Shown one piece after another: positions 57,180 through 64,000 of a stretch of 64,000 nucleotides of DNA (positions are counted from its first letter, which is position 1; each line of letters starts with the position of its first letter). The notes below the pieces were generated by a model, which saw only the letters and a program-made list of their open reading frames with translations, searched no databases and was not told the DNA's origin. The position numbers and the translations under genes are program-made. The stretch spans positions 1 to 64,000 of the forward strand of contig NZ_SORE01000023.1 in assembly GCF_004366595.1 (NCBI RefSeq), read 5' to 3'. Source of the stretch: Paraburkholderia rhizosphaerae. GTDB lineage: Bacteria; Pseudomonadota; Gammaproteobacteria; Burkholderiales; Burkholderiaceae.

Positions 57180-58361
57180 CTATGCGAGCGCCGGCAGCGT
57201 GTCGATCATCGATGCTGCCGTGCGCCGCGCCGCAGCATCCGCTTCGAGCACATCGTCAAGGCTTGACGCGTCGCGGTTCGGCAGCGCGTTCAACACCGCA
57301 TCGACGACTTGCGCGATGGCCGTGAAACCAATCCGGCGCGACAGAAACGCATCGACGGCGATTTCATTGGCCGCATTGAGCGCCGCACTCGCGACGCCGC
57401 CGGCGGCGAGCGCCTTCATCGCGAGCGCAAGGCACGGGAAGCGAGTGTAATCGGGCTTTTCGAACGAGAGCGTCGCGATCTGCGCGAGATCGAGCGGCGC
57501 AACGCCGGAATCGACGCGCTCCGGAAACGCGAGCGCATGGGCGATCGGCGTGCGCATATCGGGATTGCCCAGTTGCGCAAGCACCGATCCGTCCGCGTAC
57601 GACACCATCGAATGAATCACGCTTTGCGGATGGATCAGCACGTCGATGCGATCGCCGGCGAGGCCGAACAGCCAATGCGCTTCGATCACCTCGAGGCCCT
57701 TGTTCATCATCGTCGCCGAGTCGACCGAAATCTTGCGGCCCATGACCCAGTTCGGATGCTTGCACGCCTGCTCAGGCGTGACATCGACGAGGCTGGCGGG
57801 TTCGCGCGTGCGAAACGGCCCGCCCGATGCGGTCAGAATGATCTTCGACACGCCGCCATGCAACGCCGCTTCGCGCGGCAGGCACTGGAAAATGGCGTTG
57901 TGTTCGCTGTCGACCGGCAGCAGGATCGCGCCGTTATCATGCGCCGCGTCCATGAAGATCGCGCCCGACATCACGAGCGCTTCCTTGTTCGCGAGCAGAA
58001 TGCGCTTGCCCGCGCGCGCGGCCGCAAGGCTCGGCGCGAGGCCGGCTGCGCCGACGATTGCCGCGACCACGGTATCGCAGCCGTCACTCTTCGATACGTC
58101 GACGAGCGCCTGCGGTCCGTGCAGCACTTCGGTCTTGCAACCGGCCGCGCGCAGCTTGCCGGCGACCTGCTGCGCAGTCGCCGCATCGCCGACCACCGCC
58201 GCTTCGGGCTGGAAGCGCAGGCACTGGTCGACCAGCTTGTCGCCGTTGCGGTGCGCGGTCAGCGCATAGACCGAAAAACGCTCCGGATGCCGTGCCACCA
58301 CGTCGAGCGTGCTGTCTCCAATCGAGCCCGTGGAACCGAGCAAGGTCAATCGTTTTTTCAT
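57180..58361 (-). CDS. dxr: 1-deoxy-D-xylulose-5-phosphate reductoisomerase
   Basis: This is the second step of the MEP isoprenoid pathway. The 393-residue protein has the NADPH motif LLGSTGSIG at about 7-15, [12 protein letters not shown], and the metal/substrate block [11 protein letters not shown] with SGGPFR. I placed the start at 58361, ten bases after the cdsA stop. An upstream in-frame ATG would add a Cys-rich stretch that lies inside cdsA. Confidence 0.97.
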   Translation of the reverse strand: MKKRLTLLGSTGSIGDSTLDVVARHPERFSVYALTAHRNGDKLVDQCLRFQPEAAVVGDAATAQQVAGKLRAAGCKTEVLHGPQALVDVSKSDGCDTVVAAIVGAAGLAPSLAAARAGKRILLANKEALVMSGAIFMDAAHDNGAILLPVDSEHNAIFQCLPREAALHGGVSKIILTASGGPFRTREPASLVDVTPEQACKHPNWVMGRKISVDSATMMNKGLEVIEAHWLFGLAGDRIDVLIHPQSVIHSMVSYADGSVLAQLGNPDMRTPIAHALAFPERVDSGVAPLDLAQIATLSFEKPDYTRFPCLALAMKALAAGGVASAALNAANEIAVDAFLSRRIGFTAIAQVVDAVLNALPNRDASSLDDVLEADAAARRTAASMIDTLPALA

Positions 58362-58371
58362 CTCTCTTTCT

Positions 58372-59193
58372 CTAGCCGAGCAGCAGCATCGCGAGCGGCA
58401 GCACGGGCAACAACGCGTCGATGCGGTCGAGCACGCCGCCATGGCCCGGCAGCAGGCCGCTCGAATCCTTGACGCCAGCCTGGCGCTTCAACATCGACTC
58501 GAATAGATCGCCGACCACGCTAAACGCGACCAGCAACGTCAGCGCCATCAGCGTGCGCATGGAACCGAGGCGTTCCAGCAGCGTAAAAAACAGGGTCGGC
58601 TCGAATGCGCGGGTCAGCGCGAACACGAACGCCACGACGATCACCGCGAGCCAGCCGCCGATCGCCCCCTCCCAGGTCTTGCCGGGGCTGATTGCCGGCG
58701 CCAGCTTATGCTTGCCGAAAGCCTTACCGGCAAAGTATGCGCCGATATCGGCCAGCCATACCACCAGCAACAGCGATAGCACGAAGGCAACGCCGGTCAC
58801 ACGGGCGGCCACCAGCGCATGCCAGCACGCGGCGAACGCGACGATGCCCGCGGCAAGCAGAAACAGACGCCAGCCGCCTTGCGCGAGCACCGGCTTGCGA
58901 ATCAGCACAAACGGGCCGACCAGCACCCAGAAAATCGCTGCGGCTTCAAACAGCGGCCGCGGTGCAACATAGCCGACGCCGAGTTTTGTGCTCGCGACCA
59001 GTGCGAGCGCCGCGATGATTGCGTAGACGACGGGACCCGCGCCCGTCACCTTCAACAGCCGCGCCCACTCCCATGCCGCAAATACGACGACGAATGCGAT
59101 CAGGGCGCCAAATGCGCCGATCGGCGCAAACAGCGTGACCGGCAATAGCACCGCCAGCAGAACGATCGCCGTGATGACACGGGTCTTTAGCAT
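58372..59193 (-). CDS. cdsA: phosphatidate cytidylyltransferase
   Basis: This enzyme makes CDP-diacylglycerol, the precursor of all phospholipids. The 273-residue protein has about eight membrane segments and the C-terminal CDP-transferase signature ([19 protein letters not shown], then [13 protein letters not shown]). The start at 59193 overlaps the uppS stop by 7 bases. Confidence 0.96.
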   Translation of the reverse strand: MLKTRVITAIVLLAVLLPVTLFAPIGAFGALIAFVVVFAAWEWARLLKVTGAGPVVYAIIAALALVASTKLGVGYVAPRPLFEAAAIFWVLVGPFVLIRKPVLAQGGWRLFLLAAGIVAFAACWHALVAARVTGVAFVLSLLLVVWLADIGAYFAGKAFGKHKLAPAISPGKTWEGAIGGWLAVIVVAFVFALTRAFEPTLFFTLLERLGSMRTLMALTLLVAFSVVGDLFESMLKRQAGVKDSSGLLPGHGGVLDRIDALLPVLPLAMLLLG

Positions 59194-59978
59194 GAAAGCG
59201 AATCGGCGTTCTGCGACTGCGGCGACTGCGTGTCGAGCTGCGCGCTGGTGCGGCCGAAGCGGCGCTCCCGCTCGGCATACGAAGCGATCGCGTGACCCAG
59301 CGCGTCGGCATCGAAATCCGGCCAGAACGTATCGGTGAAATAGAACTCGGTGTACGCGAGCTGCCACAGCAGGAAGTTGCTGACGCGCTGCTCGCCGCCG
59401 GTGCGGATAAAGAGATCCGGCTCCGGCGCGTACGCCATCGCCAGATGTTCGCTAAACGCTTCCTCGTTGACTTCAACAGGACGCCCCGCGAGCGCCGCCT
59501 GATCGACCAGTTTGCGCGTCGCCTGCATGATGTCCCAGCGGCCACCGTAGTTCGCGGCGATCGTCAGCGTGAGTCGCGTATTGCGTGCCGTCCTGGTTTC
59601 CGCACGGCGGATCAGATCCTGGATACGCCGGTCGAACGCGGACAGGTCACCGACCACGCGCAGCCTGATGCCGTTCGCGTGCAGCTTGCCGATCTCGCGC
59701 TCGAGCGCCGTGACAAAAAGGCGCATCAGAAACGACACTTCGTCTTCCGGACGCCGCCAGTTTTCGGAACTGAATGCAAAGAGCGTCAGGTATTCGACGC
59801 CGCAGCGCGCGCATGCTTCAACGGTCGCGCGCACCGCGTCGACGCCGCGCGAATGGCCGGCCACGCGCGGCAGCCGGCGCTGCGTCGCCCAACGGCCGTT
59901 GCCGTCCATGATGATCGCGATGTGACGCGGCACAGCCGAGACATCAGGCACGAGAACGGTTGAACTGGTATAGGTCAT
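59187..59978 (-). CDS. uppS: undecaprenyl diphosphate synthase
   Basis: This cis-prenyltransferase makes the C55 carrier lipid for cell-wall and LPS synthesis. The 263-residue protein has [10 protein letters not shown] with the catalytic Asp, the [11 protein letters not shown] segment, and the [15 protein letters not shown] signature. I used the ATG at 59978; an upstream ATG at 60044 touches the frr stop and adds 22 residues. No good ribosome-binding site is seen for either. Confidence 0.96.
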   Translation of the reverse strand: MTYTSSTVLVPDVSAVPRHIAIIMDGNGRWATQRRLPRVAGHSRGVDAVRATVEACARCGVEYLTLFAFSSENWRRPEDEVSFLMRLFVTALEREIGKLHANGIRLRVVGDLSAFDRRIQDLIRRAETRTARNTRLTLTIAANYGGRWDIMQATRKLVDQAALAGRPVEVNEEAFSEHLAMAYAPEPDLFIRTGGEQRVSNFLLWQLAYTEFYFTDTFWPDFDADALGHAIASYAERERRFGRTSAQLDTQSPQSQNADSLSC

Positions 59979-60043
59979 GGCCGTCGGGAAGTGACTCTGC
60001 AAATAAAGAAGTAAAGACTTGAAGGTGCCGATGCCGCGCGGCA

Positions 60044-60604
60044 TCAGACCGTCATGATCTCGGCTTCTTTCGTCTGCACGAGTTTGTCGATTTCCGCGAC
60101 GAATTTGTCCGTCAGTTTCTGCACGTCGTCACCGGCGCGGCGCTCTTCGTCTTCGGAAATCTCTTTGTCTTTCACGAGCTTTTTCAATTGCTCGTTCGCA
60201 TCGCGGCGCAGATTGCGCACGGCAACCTTCGCGGTTTCGCCTTCGCTCTTGACGATCTTGGTCAGCTCGCGGCGGCGCTCTTCGGTCAACGCGGGCATCG
60301 GCACGCGGATCACGTCGCCTTGCGTAGCGGGATTCAGGCCCAGGTCCGATTCGCGAATGGCCTTTTCGACCACGCTGACCATTTTCTTTTCCCACGGCTG
60401 CACGCCGATCGTGCGCGCATCGACGAGCGTCAGGTTCGCGACCTGCGAAATCGGCACGGGCGAGCCGTAATAGTCGACCTGGATGTGATCGAGCAGCCCC
60501 GTGTGCGCACGGCCCGTGCGGATCTTCGACAGGTCATTCTTGAACGCGTCGATCGAGCGCTGCATTTTCTGCTCAGCGCCTTTCTTGGTGTCAGCCACAG
60601 ACAT
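60044..60604 (-). CDS. frr: ribosome recycling factor
   Basis: This protein splits the post-termination ribosome together with EF-G. The 186-residue protein shows the family features [33 protein letters not shown] and [11 protein letters not shown]. The size is standard. pyrH lies 98 bases upstream and uppS 65 bases downstream. Confidence 0.97.
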   Translation of the reverse strand: MSVADTKKGAEQKMQRSIDAFKNDLSKIRTGRAHTGLLDHIQVDYYGSPVPISQVANLTLVDARTIGVQPWEKKMVSVVEKAIRESDLGLNPATQGDVIRVPMPALTEERRRELTKIVKSEGETAKVAVRNLRRDANEQLKKLVKDKEISEDEERRAGDDVQKLTDKFVAEIDKLVQTKEAEIMTV

Positions 60605-60702
60605 GATTAAACCTCCGAACCTTCAAAACGATGCGAGCCGGCCAGCAGGCGAAACGCCGAGGCCCGGGCTCGCACTCGAGCCCAGCTGATGTGACAAGGA
60701 GT

Positions 60703-61677
<975 letters not shown>

Positions 61678-61700
61678 CTACCTGCCTGCTACCTTAGCGC

Positions 61701-62582
61701 TTATTGCTGCTTTGCAGCAGCGACCTGCGCAGCCACTTCGGCGGCGAAATCGTCCTGGCGCTTCTCGATGCCCTCGCCGACCACGAACAGCGCGAACTTC
61801 TGCACGCTGGTGCCAGCTGCTTTGAGCATCTGCTCGATGGTCTGCTTGTCGTTCTTCACGAACGGCTGGTTCAGCAGCGACACTTCCTTCAGATACTTCT
61901 GCACGCTGCCGTCGACCATCTTCGCGACGATTTCCGCCGGCTTGCCCGACTCGGCTGCCTTCTGTTCGGCAATGCTGCGCTCTTTCGCGATCAGATCGAC
62001 GGGCACTTCGTCAGCCGACAGCGAGACCGGCTTCATCGCGGCGATATGCATCGCGACGTCCTTGCCGACCTGTTCGTCCGCGCCCGTGTACTCGACCAGC
62101 ACGCCAATGCGCGTGCCGTGCAGGTACGAAACCAGTTTGTTTGGCGTTTCGAAACGCGCGAAGCGGCGAATCGACAGGTTTTCGCCGATCTTGCCGACCA
62201 GCGCGAGGCGCACCGCGTCGACCGTTTCGCCGTTGAGCGTCAGCGCCGACAGTGCCGCCACGTCAGCCGGGTTCTTCGTCGCGATCAGTTCCGCGACCTG
62301 CTTCGAGAACGCGTTGAAATCGTCGTTCTTCGAGACGAAGTCGGTTTCGCAGTTCAGTTCGACGATCGCACCCGCGTTGCCGCCGATATGCGATGCGATC
62401 ACGCCTTCGGCCGTCACACGCGATGCGGCCTTGCTGGCCTTGTTGCCGAGCTTCACGCGCAGCAGTTCTTCCGCACGCGCCATGTCGCCGTCGGCTTCGG
62501 TCAGCGCCTTCTTGCATTCCATCATCGGCGCATCGGTCTTCGCGCGCAGTTCTGCAACCATGCTTGCGGTAATTGCCGCCAT
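61701..62582 (-). CDS. tsf: elongation factor Ts
   Basis: This is the guanine-nucleotide exchange factor for EF-Tu. The 293-residue protein has the N-terminal UBA-like part ([22 protein letters not shown]) and the core with [17 protein letters not shown] used the second of two adjacent ATGs at 62582, with AAGGAG 7 bases upstream. A terminator and about 308 bases separate it from rpsB. Confidence 0.98.
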   Translation of the reverse strand: MAAITASMVAELRAKTDAPMMECKKALTEADGDMARAEELLRVKLGNKASKAASRVTAEGVIASHIGGNAGAIVELNCETDFVSKNDDFNAFSKQVAELIATKNPADVAALSALTLNGETVDAVRLALVGKIGENLSIRRFARFETPNKLVSYLHGTRIGVLVEYTGADEQVGKDVAMHIAAMKPVSLSADEVPVDLIAKERSIAEQKAAESGKPAEIVAKMVDGSVQKYLKEVSLLNQPFVKNDKQTIEQMLKAAGTSVQKFALFVVGEGIEKRQDDFAAEVAAQVAAAKQQ

Positions 62583-62890
62583 CATTCGCTCCTTGAGTCT
62601 GTCCTTGTCGCGCCGCCGGCCGTGCTTCGCACTGCGAGCCGCCTGCCGTCGACGAAGATCCGTTTCGCGCGTCGCACACCGTGCCATCTGCTACATCGGT
62701 ACGCCACGCCTACCACTTCGCTTGCTACGTGATTGCTGCCTGACTTTGCTTGCTGTGCTGCCTTCCTCTCCACACCAATCGCACCAACGCGCGGGCGACA
62801 TGCGGACGGGAAGCGGACAACACGCAATGGCCGCGGCCTAAAAAAAGGGGGCCTCTAGCAAGCCCCCTTTTTTGCCGGACCCGGGTCGCG
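62583..62890. other. rpsB-tsf intergenic region
   Basis: These 308 bases hold no gene. The strong terminator at the rpsB end is the main feature. No clear promoter was found for tsf, so it is probably read through the terminator. Confidence 0.45.
62840..62873 (-). terminator. intrinsic terminator between rpsB and tsf
   Basis: A 12-bp stem (62841-62852 with 62862-62873), six A-T and six G-C pairs around a 9-base loop, gives a seven-T run on the minus strand, 18 bases past the rpsB stop. A partial terminator between these two genes is also known in E. coli. Confidence 0.9.
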
Positions 62891-63646
62891 TTACGCTTCC
62901 CCGTTGACCTCGACGAACTCGTCGCCGTCGTCACCGCCGCGAGCTGCCTGCACCACTTCGTTGACCGCGTTCGCACGGCCTTCGAGGATCGCGTCGGCCA
63001 CGCCTTGCGCATACAGCGTCACGGCCTTGCTCGCGTCGTCGTTGCCCGGGATCACGTAATCGACACCTTCCGGCGAGTGGTTCGTATCGACCACCGCGAT
63101 AACCGGCACGCCCAGCTTGTTCGCTTCGGTCACGGCAATCTTGTGGTAACCGACGTCGACCACGAAGATCGCGTCCGGAATGCCGCCCATGTCCTTCACG
63201 CCGCCGATCGACTTCTGCAGCTTCGCGATTTCGCGTTCGAACAGCAGCGCTTCCTTCTTGCTCATTTTCTCGAGCTCACCCGCCTCGACCGCCGTTTCCA
63301 TGTCCTTCAGGCGCTTGATCGATACCTTCAGCGTCTTGAAGTTGGTCAGCATGCCGCCGAGCCAACGTGCGTTCACGAACGGCATGCCCGCGCGCTGCGC
63401 GGCTTCCGCGATCGTGTCACGCGACTGGCGCTTCGTGCCAACGAACAGGATCGTGCCGCGGTTTGCCGCCAGCTGACGCACGTACTTCAGCGCGTCGTTG
63501 TACATCGGCAGCGTTTTTTCGAGGTTGATGATGTGAATCTTGTTGCGATGACCGAAGATGAACGGGGCCATCCTGGGGTTCCAGAAGCGGGTCTGGTGAC
63601 CAAAGTGGACACCGGCTTCCAGCATTTGACGCATGGTAACTGCCAT
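62891..63646 (-). CDS. rpsB: 30S ribosomal protein S2
   Basis: This small-subunit protein sits at the back of the 30S. The 251-residue protein has the family motifs [46 protein letters not shown] and the second-half [23 protein letters not shown] lies 9 bases before the ATG at 63646. It leads the operon, with a long leader and strong promoter. Confidence 0.98.
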   Translation of the reverse strand: MAVTMRQMLEAGVHFGHQTRFWNPRMAPFIFGHRNKIHIINLEKTLPMYNDALKYVRQLAANRGTILFVGTKRQSRDTIAEAAQRAGMPFVNARWLGGMLTNFKTLKVSIKRLKDMETAVEAGELEKMSKKEALLFEREIAKLQKSIGGVKDMGGIPDAIFVVDVGYHKIAVTEANKLGVPVIAVVDTNHSPEGVDYVIPGNDDASKAVTLYAQGVADAILEGRANAVNEVVQAARGGDDGDEFVEVNGEA

Positions 63647-64000
63647 GAACAAAATCTCCGCGAGGGTTGGGTCTAAAGCCGGCTGCCGTATTCGTGGCGC
63701 GGACTTCACCGGTTGGCCAATGGGCTGCGCGCCTTACCGCGCCGCACACTGCCCATACAGACCTGGAGAAGACCTGACGCCGCGAACACCCTGGGTGCGC
63801 CGGCTTGCGAGTGAGCCGCCTGCCGCTGCCCTGCCTTTGCTTTCAGGCGTGGGCAGGACAAAAATAAAAACTGGCGAGCGACTTAGCCAAAGATTATAGC
63901 ACGCGACTATTGCACGACTCAACCTGCGAAACGGGATGCGAAGCGCACGCGAAGCCCAATGCGCAAGGGCGCTCAAGCCGGACGTAAGGCGAGCGCCGGG
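63647..64000. other. rpsB leader and upstream region
   Basis: No complete gene is seen in these 354 bases. The rpsB leader of about 240 bases is GC-rich and should fold well; one stem joins TGCCC-GCCT-type sequence near 63850 with its complement near 63830. S2 is known to repress its own leader in other proteobacteria. Bases 63923-64000 upstream of the promoter show no gene that I can support. Confidence 0.45.
63893..63922 (-). promoter_or_regulatory. strong promoter of the rpsB operon
   Basis: On the minus strand a perfect TATAAT (revcomp of 63893-63898) with an extended TGC just before it follows TTGAGT (revcomp of 63917-63922) at 18-base spacing. The start would be near 63886. Confidence 0.75.

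Overview
The window looks like one chromosomal stretch of a Burkholderia/Paraburkholderia-type betaproteobacterium. The DNA is GC-rich. The long minus-strand run rpsB-tsf-pyrH-frr-uppS-cdsA-dxr-rseP-bamA-skp-lpxD-fabZ-lpxA-lpxB-rnhB is the arrangement known from that order, as are ppsA with a divergent PEP-synthase regulator and guaB/guaA separated by a small membrane protein. No rRNA, tRNA, CRISPR array, insertion sequence or replication origin was seen.

1-9 kb: a polyamine ABC importer operon (potFGHI), a manganese/metal transporter (mntH), a small DUF1289 protein, an OmpW porin with an FNR-type box, and an aldehyde dehydrogenase that could act downstream of polyamine breakdown. 9-13 kb: an exported protein, the ABC-F ATPase ybiT, a beta-hydroxyacid dehydrogenase and dodecin.

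13-26 kb: a purine-catabolism block. A LysR regulator and an 8-oxoguanine-deaminase-type amidohydrolase precede uraH and puuD on the plus strand. A GntR regulator, an NCS1 transporter, an allantoin-racemase-like protein, puuE, uraD, alc and allA run on the minus strand. Together they can take urate through 5-hydroxyisourate, OHCU, allantoin, allantoate and ureidoglycolate to glyoxylate and urea. A hipBA toxin-antitoxin module with four phased operator copies sits between the two arms.

26-34 kb: mixed accessory genes: LD-carboxypeptidase, tadA, a DUF1992 protein, a small lipoprotein behind an AT-rich inverted repeat, a CUT2-type sugar ABC importer, a TetR/SDR pair, and an orphan FitA-type antitoxin in decayed DNA next to the 3' end of guaA. 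34-47 kb: guaA, guaB, a DMT exporter, rnfH/ratA diverging from smpB, an SPFH/NfeD pair, ppsA behind a long structured leader, and ppsR.

47-64 kb: the translation and envelope operon, transcribed leftwards from a strong promoter near 63.9 kb. It makes S2, EF-Ts, UMP kinase and ribosome recycling factor, then enzymes for undecaprenyl-PP, CDP-diacylglycerol and isoprenoids, then RseP, BamA, Skp and the lipid A enzymes. Three unusually wide gaps in its lpx part each hold a short three-copy tandem repeat.

The signals I rate highest are the ppsA leader inverted repeat, the four-operator hipBA control region, the FNR-type box placed at -41.5 of ompW, and the paired TTGTCRACAA palindromes around the GntR promoter.
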